Assembly (NCBI GenBank): GCA_947581615.1
Contig: CANPVD010000024.1
Coordinates: 1 to 63,054, forward strand
DNA length: 63,054 bases
Origin: Candidatus Humimonas hydrogenitrophica
Lineage (GTDB): Bacteria; Gemmatimonadota; Gemmatimonadetes; Palauibacterales; Palauibacteraceae
Reading direction: 5' to 3'
A model generated the notes under the pieces. It searched no databases and was not told the DNA's origin. It saw only the letters and a program-made list of their open reading frames with translations. Numbering within the stretch: position 1 is the first letter of the stretch; each line of letters starts with the position of its first letter. The translations under genes were made by a program, and so were the position numbers. Shown here one piece after another: positions 6,859 through 18,172 of the stretch.

Positions 6859-8892
6859 CTACCCCTCCCCGGCCACCATCTTCTGCGCCTTCTTCACGGC
6901 CTCGGCGGGGCCGACCAGCACCACGTAGTCGCCGGCCTCGACCCTGGTGTCGCCGCGCGGGACCACGAAGCGGTCGCCCCGGATGACCGCGGCGACCACG
7001 CACTCGTTGGGGATGGCCATGTCGCGGATGAGGGCGCCCGCGGCAGGACCCGTCTCGGGCACCGGGACGCTGACCAGGCTGGCCACCCCCGAGCCGATCT
7101 CGAACAGCTCGGCCACGCCCGGCCGGTCCAGGTAGTTCTCGACCATGGCGGCGGTGGCCCACGGGGCGCTGATCGCCAGGATACCCTGCTCCTCCAGGAG
7201 GGACACGTACTCGGGGTCCTGCACGATGGCCATCACCCGGCCCATGCCGAGCCGCCTGGCCTGAAGGGCGGCGATCACGTTCCTGCCGTCGTCCTCGGAG
7301 GCCGCGATGGTGACGTCCACGTTGTCGGGCCCCACCTGCTCGAGCAGGTCCTGCTTGGTGCCGTCGCCCTGGTAGACGGGGACGTTGTAGCGCTGCTCGA
7401 GCTCCCGGCAGCGCGCCTCGTCCTCCTCGACGAAGGTGATCTGGTGCTCGGCCGCCCGGAACACGAGGCGGTAGTCGTCGGCGGCCAGGAGCCGGTCGGC
7501 GATGTTCCGGCCCTGCCGCCCTCCGCTGATGATGAGTACGCGCATGTGCTCCCTGCCCAGGCTTCGGATCCACGAGGTAAGCCGGTCGCGGGCGGCCGGC
7601 AACGCGGCCGCCGCCCGCCGGCGATTCTCCGGTCGGGTGAGATAGATGGCGGCCCCGGCCGCCGTGAGCGCCCCGCCCAGGGCGAAGCTCCTCGCCTCCA
7701 GGAAGGGCACGAACATCCAGCACGAGACGATCCCCAGGAGGGGGACCCACGGGTAGAGGGGGACGGTGAACGGCCGCCGCAGGTTGGGCATGCGGCGGTG
7801 GAGGGCGAACACGGCGTAGTTCACGACGCCGAGGCCCATGAGGTAGCCGAAGTCGCTCACCGAGGCCACGAAGCGCACGATCCCCGAGGCCGCGAACGCC
7901 GCCACCACGGCCGCGCACACGGCGAGGGCGATGTGAGGGGTCCGGAAGCGGGGATGGAGACGCGCGAAGGTCGAGGGGAAGTGGCCGTCGCGCCCGAGGG
8001 CGTAGAGAACCCGCGCGCTGGCGCCCAGCGTGACGCTGAACGCGGACAGGCTGGCCATGATCGTAGCCACGATGGCCGCCGACTGTCCCCAGCCGCCCAA
8101 GATGTTGCCGGCCATGAGGATGAAGGGGACGTCGCTACCCGCCAGGTTCTCGTGCCGGGTCGTCCCCATCATCACGTACACCACGAACACGTAGATGCCG
8201 GTGGCGACGAACAGGGTGATGAGGATGGCGCGCGGGATGGTCTTTCCCGGGGCGATGATCTCCTCTGAGGCCACCGTGATGAGCTCGAAGCCCACGTACG
8301 AGATGTAGACCAGGGCCATGGCGGGCACGAAGCCGCCATAGCCCACCGGCGCCAGGGGGCGGAGGTTGGGAGCCGAGACGTGCGAGAGGCCGAGGGCCGC
8401 GATCCCGACCAGCACGGCGAGCTCGACCAGGTTCATGACCGTGATGATCCGGATCGCCTCGGAGCCGCCGAAGAAGTTGACGGCCGCGAACACGAGGGTC
8501 GTGGTCAGCGCGATCACCGCCAGGCTGGCGTGGGGCCAGAAGTAGCCCCGGATCGTGATCGCGAAGATCACGGCGTACATGGCGCAGGCCAGCGTGTTGC
8601 CGATCCAGAAGAACCACCCGGTCAGGAAGGCGAGCGGCCGGGGCAGCGTGCGGCTGGTGAAGGAGTAGCCGCCGCCGGCGATCGGGATGGCGGCCCCGAG
8701 CTCGCTGTAGGAGAGCGCGGTGAGCAGGGTCACGACCCCCACCAGCAGATACACCCCGATCCCGAGGGGACCCACCAGCCTGGCGACCTCGCCCGGCAGG
8801 GCGAAGATGCCGGGACCCATCATCGCCCCGATCCCGATCATCACGGCCCCGAACAGGCCGATGGTGCGCCGGAAGGAGAGGTCCTGGCTCAT
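6859..8892 (-). CDS. APC-family amino acid permease fused to TrkA/RCK domains
   Basis: A 677-residue fusion. Residues 1 to about 420 form an APC-superfamily transporter of about 12 helices, with the typical opening GAVMIGIGAMMGPGIFALPG and YSELGAAIPIAGGGYSF. From about residue 450 (MRVLIISGGRQGRNIADRL) comes a TrkA-N Rossmann-like nucleotide-binding domain, then a TrkA-C domain (IPNECVVAAVIRGDRFVVPRG). This suggests transport gated by a cytoplasmic ligand such as NAD(H), ATP or a cyclic dinucleotide. The start is followed at once by the family's N-terminal motif, so 8892 is likely correct. A GntR gene diverges at 9065. The substrate is probably an amino acid or related amine, not determined here. 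Confidence 0.87.
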   Translation of the reverse strand: MSQDLSFRRTIGLFGAVMIGIGAMMGPGIFALPGEVARLVGPLGIGVYLLVGVVTLLTALSYSELGAAIPIAGGGYSFTSRTLPRPLAFLTGWFFWIGNTLACAMYAVIFAITIRGYFWPHASLAVIALTTTLVFAAVNFFGGSEAIRIITVMNLVELAVLVGIAALGLSHVSAPNLRPLAPVGYGGFVPAMALVYISYVGFELITVASEEIIAPGKTIPRAILITLFVATGIYVFVVYVMMGTTRHENLAGSDVPFILMAGNILGGWGQSAAIVATIMASLSAFSVTLGASARVLYALGRDGHFPSTFARLHPRFRTPHIALAVCAAVVAAFAASGIVRFVASVSDFGYLMGLGVVNYAVFALHRRMPNLRRPFTVPLYPWVPLLGIVSCWMFVPFLEARSFALGGALTAAGAAIYLTRPENRRRAAAALPAARDRLTSWIRSLGREHMRVLIISGGRQGRNIADRLLAADDYRLVFRAAEHQITFVEEDEARCRELEQRYNVPVYQGDGTKQDLLEQVGPDNVDVTIAASEDDGRNVIAALQARRLGMGRVMAIVQDPEYVSLLEEQGILAISAPWATAAMVENYLDRPGVAELFEIGSGVASLVSVPVPETGPAAGALIRDMAIPNECVVAAVIRGDRFVVPRGDTRVEAGDYVVLVGPAEAVKKAQKMVAGEG

Positions 8893-9064
8893 CGGGGCCG
8901 AACGTAGCCGACCGCGGCCGAGCGGGCCAACGCGATGGACGGGGCGGGCTTGCCGGCCGGAGGTCCGGGCCGGCAGTTTGCGCCTCGTCCGTCACGAGGC
9001 GCGGCCGTGCCGTCCGCCAGAGCCACGGCCCACGCGAGACCGCTTCCCTCACCCGGACCATAGC

Positions 9065-9802
9065 ATGAGCATCGCCGAGAGGCGACGGGGCGGAGACGAG
9101 CTCCCCATGCGCGAGGCTCCCCTCCGTGAACAGGCACGCCAGGTCCTCCGACGATGGCTCATCGAGGGGGAGCTGGAACCGGGCCAGGACCTCAACGAGC
9201 GCCTCATCGGCGACCGGCTCGGCGTGAGCCGCACGCCCGTCCGCGAGGCGCTCCTCCTCCTCACCCTCGAGGGCTTCGTGTCGATGAGCCCGTACGAGGG
9301 CTACTACGTGGCCCCCCTCACCCGCGAGGAGGGAGAGGACCTCTACCGGCTCATCGCGCTCATGGAGCACCAGGCCCTGGTGCGCTGCGAGCCCCCGTCC
9401 GCGGAGGATCTCGTCTTCCTGGACGAGCTCAGCGACCGCCGGCTGGAAGCCCCGAGCCACGACGAGAGCGTCGAGCTCGACCGTGAGTGGCATCGTACCC
9501 TGCTGGCCGGAGAGCGGGTCGGGCGCGTGTACCGCGAAGAGCTCACCCGGCTCCGCAACCGGCTGGACCGGTACGAGCGGGCCCTGCTGCTCGACGCACC
9601 CAACCGCGCCTCCCTGGTCGGCGAGCACCGCGCCATCGTGGCGGCGCTGCGGCGCGGCGACCGCGACGAGGCCGGCAGGCTGCTGGAGGAGCACTGGCTG
9701 TGGCCCCTGTCCCCGGGCGTCCGGTGGCCGACCGATGGAGAGAGGGCCAACGGCGACGGCTCCGCGGACGACGAAGCGACCGGCGAGGACGCTGTCTCCT
9801 GA
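9065..9802 (+). CDS. GntR family transcriptional regulator (FadR/FCD type)
   Basis: A 245-residue regulator. The N-terminal winged helix-turn-helix includes LREQARQVLRRWLIEGELEPGQ and RLGVSRTPVREALLLLTLEGF. The C-terminal all-helical FCD ligand-binding domain keeps candidate metal/ligand positions Asp-x3-His (DREWH), EHRAIVAAL and LEEHW. Start ATG at 9065 is preferred; an in-frame ATG at 9107 would remove 14 residues without touching the HTH. It precedes the sugar ABC locus on the same strand and diverges from the amino acid permease, so either may be its target. FCD regulators typically sense organic acids or sugar acids; the effector is unknown here. Confidence 0.86.
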   Translation: MSIAERRRGGDELPMREAPLREQARQVLRRWLIEGELEPGQDLNERLIGDRLGVSRTPVREALLLLTLEGFVSMSPYEGYYVAPLTREEGEDLYRLIALMEHQALVRCEPPSAEDLVFLDELSDRRLEAPSHDESVELDREWHRTLLAGERVGRVYREELTRLRNRLDRYERALLLDAPNRASLVGEHRAIVAALRRGDRDEAGRLLEEHWLWPLSPGVRWPTDGERANGDGSADDEATGEDAVS

Positions 9803-9847
9803 CCCGGCGCGGCTGACGGGCGGACGGCCCGGCGGCACCCTGGCCCC

Positions 9848-10221
9848 GTGCTGAACGATCACCAGCGGCGGCGTCTGACGGTCCGCATGGGCCGGCTGGT
9901 GGAGGAGGCCGAACCCCTCCTCGACCTGCTCCGGGAGTCCCCCGATGGCGCATCCCAGGCGCTCCGGGACGAGCTCGAAACGCTGATCCGGACGACCCGG
10001 GCCGCCGCCGCTCGGCTCGAGATCGACCTCGAAGGGCCCTCCCCCGACCTCTCCCACCGGGTGCGCGCGTGGTCGGCCGCCTGGTGGACCCGAATTCTCG
10101 ACTGCCGGCCGGAGCACCTGAAGGGCCTCGGCGAGGTCGACCCCATCGATGCGGACCGCATCGCCCCCGAGATCGACGAGATCGCCGGCCACCTGGCGCG
10201 GCTCCAGAGGCTCGCGGGCGA

Positions 10222-10225
<4 letters not shown>
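9848..10225 (+). CDS. Small helical protein of unknown function
   Basis: A 125-residue, soluble, mostly helical protein rich in Arg, Glu and Leu; no family recognised. It has no signal peptide or membrane segment. GTG start at 9848; its stop overlaps the GTG start of the ABC ATPase gene (GTGA, 10222-10225), which argues for real translation and cotranscription with the sugar transporter. Visible features are an N-terminal Arg-rich helix and a WSAAWWTRILDCRP tryptophan cluster near the middle. A regulatory or accessory role is only a guess. Confidence 0.6.
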
Positions 10226-11708
<1,483 letters not shown>

Positions 11709-11712
<4 letters not shown>

Positions 11713-12743
11713 GCCGCTCGCGGTCGGGCTGGCTCGAGCGCTACGGCGTGGGGCTCGCCCTGGTGGCTCTGGTCCTCGTCGCCTCCATCGGGGTGCCCGG
11801 CTTCTTCTCGCGCGGCAACCTGACCACCGTCCTCCTGCACGTGTCGGTGAACGGCATCCTGGCCGTCGGCATGACCTTCGTCATCGTGACGGCCGGCATC
11901 GACCTGTCGGTGGGCTCGATCGTGGGGCTGGCCGGCGTCCTGGTGGCGGCCACCGTGACGGACGCCGGGCTCCTCTCCGCCCTCGGCCCGGGCGGCGCCA
12001 CCGCCGTGGCGGTGGCGGTCGGGGTGGCCGTCGGGGCCGGCGTCGGGCTCGTCAACGGCGCGGCGGTCGCCTACCTGGGCGTGAACCCGTTCATGGTCAC
12101 GCTGGCCACCATGACCATGGCGCGCGGGGCGGCTCGCCTGTTCACGGGGGGGGTGCCGATCGGCTTCCCGCCGCAGAGCGACCCGCACTTCGACCTCAAG
12201 GTGGCGGGCCTGGACGCCCTCCACGCCCTGGGCGGCGGGCGCCTCCCCGTCCCCGGCCTGCCGCGTGGCTTCCCGGTGCCGGCGCTGGTCATGCTCGCCC
12301 TGGTGGCCCTGGGGGGCTTCGTCCTCGCGCGCACCCGCTTCGGACGGCACGTGTACGCGGTGGGCGGGAACGAGGAGGCCTCCCGGCTGGCGGGCGTGCC
12401 GGTGCGGCGGGTCAAGCTGGGCGTGTACGCGATCTCGGGGGCGTGCGCGGGGCTGGCCGCCGTGCTCATGGTGGGGCAGCTGCGCTCGGGCGGCCCCGAC
12501 GCCGGCCTCCTGTACGAGCTCAACGCGATCGCGGCTGCGGTCATCGGCGGCGCGTCCCTGTTCGGGGGGCTCGGCACGGCGTGGGGCGCGCTGGTCGGCG
12601 CCCTGCTCATCGGCGTCCTCAACAACTCGCTGGACCTGCTGGGGGTGCAGGCGTTCTGGCAGGAAATCTCGAAGGGCGGCATCATCCTGGCCGCCGTGCT
12701 GTTCGACGTGTGGACGAAGCGGGGGAGCGACGCGGGTGGATAG
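11709..12743 (+). CDS. Sugar ABC transporter permease (RbsC type)
   Basis: A 344-residue CUT2-family permease with about 8-10 membrane helices. The family block GMTFVIVTAGIDLSVGSIVGLAG is clear, as are GRHVYAVGGNEEASRLAGV and the C-terminal ALLIGVLNNSLDLLGV. The GTG start at 11709 overlaps the ATPase stop (GTGA). Its stop overlaps the likely GTG start of the alpha-mannosidase by 8 bases. Forms the membrane channel for the RbsA-like ATPase and most likely works with the RbsB-like lipoprotein encoded 5.4 kb downstream. Confidence 0.92.
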
Positions 12744-15700
12744 GCGAACGAGGCGGTCGGTGGCGAAGCGGGAGGCCAGCGGGTCGCAGGGGACGCGGCG
12801 TGCGGCGGCGCGAGGTACGGCGGCGCCGGGTCTCCGGGAGGCCGGCGTCGCCCTCGCCCTCGCCGCCGTGGCGGTCGCCTGGGCGCTGTTCCCCGCGCGC
12901 GCCGCGGCGCAGCAGCCCCCGGAGGCGCCGCCCCCCGCCCGCGACCTGGGCCAGCCCGTGTCCCGGTGGCTGGTCCGCATCCCGGTCCACGCGGACACGG
13001 GCCGGGCCGGGCTCCTGCGGGACTACCTGGCGCCGTCGGAGTCCGAGGCCGCCGTCCTCCCCGAGCCCGGAGACCCGGAGACCGGCCCGTGGGTCGAGGT
13101 GCGCACGGACTCCACCGGGGCGATCGACTTCAACCGGGAGTTCGAGGGCTCGACCGACCACACCGTCGCCTACACGCACGTCTATCTCTCCTCTCCCGAG
13201 GACCGGGACCTCCGTCTCCTGGTGTCCAGCGACGACGACGTCGAGGCGCTCGTCAACGGCCAGCGCGTGTGGGCGCACCCGGTGGCGCGCGGCCTCGCCT
13301 CGGGCACGGACACGGTGGACGTGCGGCTGGCCAAGGGCTGGAACACGCTGATGTTCAAGGTGCGCAACCGCACGGGCGGGTTCGGGCTGCGCGTCTTCCT
13401 GGTGCACGCCCCCGGCGGGCCGGGCCTGGGCGGGCTGCGCACGTCGGTGGGCCTGCCGCCCGGCATGACCGGTCACGCCTTCCCGTCGCGTGAGGTCGCG
13501 GTCGGGCCGGTGCGGGTGCGCGGCGGCCTCGTGTGGCGCGGGGGCGAGCTGCTGGCGCCCGTCACCCTGCCGGTCACGGCGTGGGGCCCCGACACGCTGC
13601 GCAACGCGCGGGTCCTGGTCCGGCAGGACGGCCGCGACCTGGCGGCGGACAGCTTCCCGGTCCTCGTGCCCGGCCGGCCGGACAGCCTGCGGGTGGAGAT
13701 CCCGTTCGCGCGGCTCAGGCGCTCGGCGCTGGGCGACGACCGCATCGTGGGTCGGGCCGACTGGCGGGGAGGCTCGAGCGGGGTGGACGTGGGGGCGAGC
13801 CCCGCGCGGCTCCTTCGACTCGCGGGCGGGCGGATCGACCTCGGCTTCGGACCCATCGACGTGCACGGGCAGCACGTGGACCGGTTCGCGACCCGCGTGC
13901 AGGTGCCGCCGGCGCTGGGCGGGCGCCCGGTCGAGATCCTGGTCCGGGGACTGGGACCGAAAGCGACCTACGCCGTGAACGGGCACCCGCTCACCTGGTC
14001 GGACGGCACCGTGCCGCTGTGCTCGCCGTGCCGGACGGGCGACACGCTCGACCTCACGCTCGTCCCCGACCCGGACCGGCCCGTGTGGCTGGCCCCGCAG
14101 GTGCGGGTGGCCGAGCCGGGCTTCGCCGAGTACGAGGATGGCTACGGCTACGCCCGGCGGCTCACCGGCGAAGCACCGCCCATCGACCCGCCGGACCCGG
14201 TCGCGTGGCTGCGGGCCCTGGGACGGGACGGCCACGACTACGCGGACCTGCTCCAGGAGTACGCCGACGCCTACGCGCCCCTGTCGCGGCGCATCCGGGG
14301 CGACACGCTCTTCCTGGTCGGCAACTCGCACATCGACGCGGCGTGGCTGTGGCCGTGGACCGAGACCGAGGGGGTGATTCGTGACACGTGGCGCACGTCC
14401 CTCAAGCTGGCCGACATCTTTCCGGGCTACGTGTTCGCGGCCAGCGCGGCCGCCTACTACCGGGCCGTGGACCGGCTGGAGCCGACGCTGGGCGACTCGC
14501 TGCGCCGGGCCGTGAAGGACGGGAGCTGGTCCATCGTGGGAGGCTGGTGGCTGGAGCCGGACGTGAACCTCCCCTCGGGCGAGTCGCTGGTCCGGCAGGG
14601 CCTGTACGGCCAGCGCTGGTTCGAGACGCACTACGGCCGCCGGGCCACGGTGGCGTGGACGCCGGATTCGTTCGGCTATCCCTGGACCCTGCCCCAGATC
14701 CTGAAGGAGCAGGGCTTCGACGCTTTCGTGACCCAGAAGCTGCGCTGGAACGACTCCACCGACTTCCCGCACGACGCCTTCTGGTGGAAGGGCCCCGATG
14801 GGAGCCGGCTGTTCACCTACATCCCGTACGGTTACGACAGCCACCTGCGCCCGGGCGAGCTCATCGAGCACCGGCTGGCCGACCGGAAGAAGGCCGGGCT
14901 GCGGGACCAGGTCGTGCTGTACGGGGTCGGCGACCACGGCGGCGGGCCGACCATCGACATGCTGGAGCGGGCCGAGGACCTCCGCCGCGTGCCGACCTTC
15001 CCCACCATGGCCTACGCGAAGCCGGGGCCCGCGCTCGAGCGGGTGCGAGCCGAGCAGCCCGACTCGGCCTTCCCGACATGGCCGGACGAGCTCTACCTGG
15101 AGTACCACCGCGGCACCTACACCACGCAGGCGTGGATGAAGCGGCGGAACCGCCGCAGCGAGGCGCGCCTGCAGACGGCCGAGGCGCTGGCCGCGGTGGA
15201 TACGGCCGCCTACCCGCGGACGGCGCTCGAGGGGGCGTGGCACCGGGTGCTGTTCAACCAGTTCCACGACCTCCTGCCCGGCTCCGGGATCCACGAGATC
15301 TACGTGCACGCCATGGCGCGCTACGACTCGGCGTGGGCCACTCTGGACTCGCTGGAGGCGCGCTCCATGGCCGACCTCGGCGCGCGCCTGGACACGCGCG
15401 GACGCGGGAGGGCCGTGGTGGTGTTCAACCCGCTGGGCTGGGCCCGGGGCGGCCGGGCGGCCGTGCCCCCCTCACCCGGCTCGGGAGGCGACACGACCTG
15501 GATCACGGTGGACAGCGTGCCGGCGCTCGGGGCCCGGGTGGTGCACCTGCCCGCCGACACGATGTCCCGGTCCGACCGCGGCCTCCCGGCGCCCGCCGCC
15601 GGGCCCGACTGGATCTCCAACGGCCGCCTGAGGGTCCAGGTGGACACCACCGACGGGGAGATCACGTCGATCCGCGACCTGGCCACGGGGCGGGAGGTGC

Positions 15701-16647
15701 TGGCCCCGGGGGAGCGCGGCAACGTGCTCCAGCTGTTCGACGATCAGCCGGCCCGGTGGGACGCCTGGAACGTGGTCGACTGGAAGCGCGAGCGGGACGT
15801 GACGAAGCTGACCGCTCTCTCGGTCCATGCCGACGCGCGCTCCGCCGAGGTTGGCATGACGCGCACCTGGGGGAGCTCGACCTTCCGCCAGGCCCTCGTC
15901 CTGCGGCGCGGGTCCCCCGCCCTGGAGGTTCGGAGCGACGTCGACTGGCACGAGACGCACAGGCTCCTCAAGGTGGCGTTCGCCCTCGGGGTCACGGCCG
16001 ACTCGGCCACCTACGAGATCCCTTACGGCACCATCGGGCGCTCCGGCTCGCCGCGCACGCAGGCCGAGCGGGCCAAGTTCGAGGTGCCGGGGCAGCGCTG
16101 GGCCGACGTGTCGGGCGGCGGGTGGGGCGTGGCGCTCCTGGACCGCGACAAGTACGGCTTCGACTACCACGGGCACGTGCTGCGGATGAGCCTGCTGCGC
16201 TCACCGACCTGGCCCGACTCCCTGGCCGACCGGGGGCGGCAGCGTTTCCGGTTCGAGCTCTACCCGCACGAGGGCGACTGGAAGGCGGCCGCGGTCGAGC
16301 GCCGCGCGGCCGGCTACAACGTGCCGCTCGTGGCCGCCGCCGAGCCCTCGCACGCGGGTGCGCTGGGGCGGACGTTCTCGCTGGCCTCGGCCGCGCCCGG
16401 AAACGTGCACATCGCGTGGCTCAAGAAGGCCGAGGCCTCGGACGCGTACGTCCTGCGCCTGGTCGAGTGGCACGGAGAGCCCGCCGACGCGTCGGTCACA
16501 CTGGACTGCCCGATCGCCTCGGCGCGGAAGACGAACCTCCTGGAGGACCCGGGCGAGGCGGTGCCGTTCAGCGGCCGCGCGGCCCGGCTCCGCCTTCGGC
16601 CCTACGAGATCGCGACCCTGCTCGTCTCCTGCGCGACGGGCCGCTGA
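12736..16647 (+). CDS. Secreted glycoside hydrolase family 38 alpha-mannosidase
   Basis: Releases alpha-linked mannose from glycans outside the cytoplasm. About 1303 residues from the GTG at 12736; a GTG at 12760 is an alternative. The N-terminal hydrophobic run ends AAAQQ, a plausible signal cleavage site. Residues roughly 90-210 resemble a PA14/carbohydrate-binding beta domain (LLVSSDDDVEALVNGQRV). The GH38 core starts with the zinc motif HIDAAWLWPW (His near 532) and contains the nucleophile Asp in WTPDSFGYPW (about 644). GH38 middle and C-terminal beta domains follow. It overlaps the permease by 8 bases, tying glycan trimming to sugar uptake. The 3' end overlaps the convergent symporter gene by 46 bp. 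Confidence 0.92.
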   Translation: MDRRTRRSVAKREASGSQGTRRAAARGTAAPGLREAGVALALAAVAVAWALFPARAAAQQPPEAPPPARDLGQPVSRWLVRIPVHADTGRAGLLRDYLAPSESEAAVLPEPGDPETGPWVEVRTDSTGAIDFNREFEGSTDHTVAYTHVYLSSPEDRDLRLLVSSDDDVEALVNGQRVWAHPVARGLASGTDTVDVRLAKGWNTLMFKVRNRTGGFGLRVFLVHAPGGPGLGGLRTSVGLPPGMTGHAFPSREVAVGPVRVRGGLVWRGGELLAPVTLPVTAWGPDTLRNARVLVRQDGRDLAADSFPVLVPGRPDSLRVEIPFARLRRSALGDDRIVGRADWRGGSSGVDVGASPARLLRLAGGRIDLGFGPIDVHGQHVDRFATRVQVPPALGGRPVEILVRGLGPKATYAVNGHPLTWSDGTVPLCSPCRTGDTLDLTLVPDPDRPVWLAPQVRVAEPGFAEYEDGYGYARRLTGEAPPIDPPDPVAWLRALGRDGHDYADLLQEYADAYAPLSRRIRGDTLFLVGNSHIDAAWLWPWTETEGVIRDTWRTSLKLADIFPGYVFAASAAAYYRAVDRLEPTLGDSLRRAVKDGSWSIVGGWWLEPDVNLPSGESLVRQGLYGQRWFETHYGRRATVAWTPDSFGYPWTLPQILKEQGFDAFVTQKLRWNDSTDFPHDAFWWKGPDGSRLFTYIPYGYDSHLRPGELIEHRLADRKKAGLRDQVVLYGVGDHGGGPTIDMLERAEDLRRVPTFPTMAYAKPGPALERVRAEQPDSAFPTWPDELYLEYHRGTYTTQAWMKRRNRRSEARLQTAEALAAVDTAAYPRTALEGAWHRVLFNQFHDLLPGSGIHEIYVHAMARYDSAWATLDSLEARSMADLGARLDTRGRGRAVVVFNPLGWARGGRAAVPPSPGSGGDTTWITVDSVPALGARVVHLPADTMSRSDRGLPAPAAGPDWISNGRLRVQVDTTDGEITSIRDLATGREVLAPGERGNVLQLFDDQPARWDAWNVVDWKRERDVTKLTALSVHADARSAEVGMTRTWGSSTFRQALVLRRGSPALEVRSDVDWHETHRLLKVAFALGVTADSATYEIPYGTIGRSGSPRTQAERAKFEVPGQRWADVSGGGWGVALLDRDKYGFDYHGHVLRMSLLRSPTWPDSLADRGRQRFRFELYPHEGDWKAAAVERRAAGYNVPLVAAAEPSHAGALGRTFSLASAAPGNVHIAWLKKAEASDAYVLRLVEWHGEPADASVTLDCPIASARKTNLLEDPGEAVPFSGRAARLRLRPYEIATLLVSCATGR

Positions 16648-17972
16648 CCTCCCACGACCCCGGGCTCCCGGACCTCATCCGCGTCCGCGACCGGCTCTCC
16701 GGAGAAGCGGGCCAGGAGAACGGCCGCGGTCATGTCCCCGGTGACGTTGACCAGGGTCTTGAAGATGTCGGGGATCGTGTCGATCGCCCGGATGATCACC
16801 ACCCCCTCGATCGGGATGCCCAGGGCCATGTAGGCGGGCAGCGAGGTGAGCCCCAGGTGGCTCGGGATCCCCGGCACGGCGACCGTCACGGGAAACAGGA
16901 TCAGCACGAAGGTGAGGATCCCCGTGGGCCCGATCGGGATCCCGTACAGCCGGCCCAGGAACAGCGCCGTGAACAGGGTGGAGACCATCATGTTCACGCG
17001 GAACGTGGACACGGCGAGCGGGAGCGCGAAGCCGGAGATCGAGGGCGACATCCCCAGGCGCTCCTCCGCCCCCTCCATGAGCGCCGGCAGCGAGGCGAGG
17101 GAGGAACGGGTGCTCAGCCCCACGATCTGGGCCGGGAGCAGGGCACGGGCGAAGCGCCGCAGCGGCACGCGCGCCACCACGACCGCGATCCCGTAGAACA
17201 CGAGCGTGAACGCCAGCAGCAGCCCCGACACGATCACGATGAAGTCGAGGAGCACCCGCGCCGCGCCCAGGCCCGACCCGGCGGCCATCTCGTAGGTGAG
17301 CACGAAGGCGCCCAGCGGCGTCAGGACCAGGATCCAGCGGATGAGCACGAAGGTGGCCTCGGAGATGCCCCGGAACACGGCGTCCAGAGCCGCGCGGCGC
17401 TCGGCGGAGATGTGCCGGACGGCCAGGGCGAACAGGACGGTGAACAGGATGAGCGGGAGCATCTTGCCGTCGGCCGCCGCCTCGAACACGTTCGAGGGCA
17501 CGAGGCCCAGGACCCAGTCCGCGGCCCCCGGCGAGCCCGCCTGTGCCTGCCGCGCCAGGTCGGAAGCGCCCGCCGCCACCTGGCGGAAGTGCTCCAGGGT
17601 GGCGGGCGGGAACGAGAGGCGCGACACGATGGCGGGGCCGACGAAGGCCGTGAAGCCGGCGGCGGCCGACAGGAGAAGGAGGAGGATCGCGCACGCGCGC
17701 AGGCCCAGCCTGCCGACGCCCAGGCCCGGCCGATCCGCCGTGATCGTCACGAACAGCTGGGAGACGACCAGCGGGATGACCGTCATGCGCAGCGCGTTGA
17801 TCCACAGGCCCCCGATCGGCTCCAGGATCGGGACGGCGCCGAGCAGGAGGCCGCTCCGCAGCCGGAAGGCCAGCGCGCCGAGTCCCAGGCCCGCCACGAG
17901 CCCGATGAGCGAGCTCGTCGTCAGGGACGGCATGTGGTATCGGTGCGACACTCTGGTGGGGGATTCCCGCAT
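16602..17972 (-). CDS. Dicarboxylate/amino acid:cation symporter (DAACS, GltP/DctA type)
   Basis: A 456-residue Na+- or H+-coupled symporter for C4-dicarboxylates or acidic amino acids. Hydrophobic helices run throughout. The family's re-entrant loop appears as STRSSLASLPALMEGAEERLG, the helix 7 region as ALPLAVSTFRVNMMV, and the C-terminal motif as AIDTIPDIFKTLVNVTGDMTAAVLLAR. Start at 17972 is favoured by GGGAG three bases upstream; the internal ATG at 17933 lacks a ribosome site. It is transcribed against the surrounding sugar genes and overlaps the mannosidase end, so it splits the transporter genes from their binding protein. Confidence 0.9.
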   Translation of the reverse strand: MRESPTRVSHRYHMPSLTTSSLIGLVAGLGLGALAFRLRSGLLLGAVPILEPIGGLWINALRMTVIPLVVSQLFVTITADRPGLGVGRLGLRACAILLLLLSAAAGFTAFVGPAIVSRLSFPPATLEHFRQVAAGASDLARQAQAGSPGAADWVLGLVPSNVFEAAADGKMLPLILFTVLFALAVRHISAERRAALDAVFRGISEATFVLIRWILVLTPLGAFVLTYEMAAGSGLGAARVLLDFIVIVSGLLLAFTLVFYGIAVVVARVPLRRFARALLPAQIVGLSTRSSLASLPALMEGAEERLGMSPSISGFALPLAVSTFRVNMMVSTLFTALFLGRLYGIPIGPTGILTFVLILFPVTVAVPGIPSHLGLTSLPAYMALGIPIEGVVIIRAIDTIPDIFKTLVNVTGDMTAAVLLARFSGEPVADADEVREPGVVGGQRPVAQETSRVAIS

Positions 17973-18172
17973 ACGCTCCCGGCCCTCCCTCGGGTCGGAT
18001 GGTCATCCTGCAATCCCTTGTGCGCCAGCACTCTGTGTGCAAGCCAACGGCGGCCCGGGCGTGTCTCTGCCGCGCGCGGAGCGCAGGTCGGTCGGGGGGC
18101 GATTCGCCCGACCGGGGACCTCAGAGGGGCAACCGACGTGCCGCGGAACCGCGGCCCGGGGAGGATGGGACG

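Noticed and set aside
6859-7545. TrkA domain as a separate gene starting at 7545
   Set aside because: The frame is continuous with the permease and no ribosome site precedes the internal ATG, so a fusion is the simpler reading.
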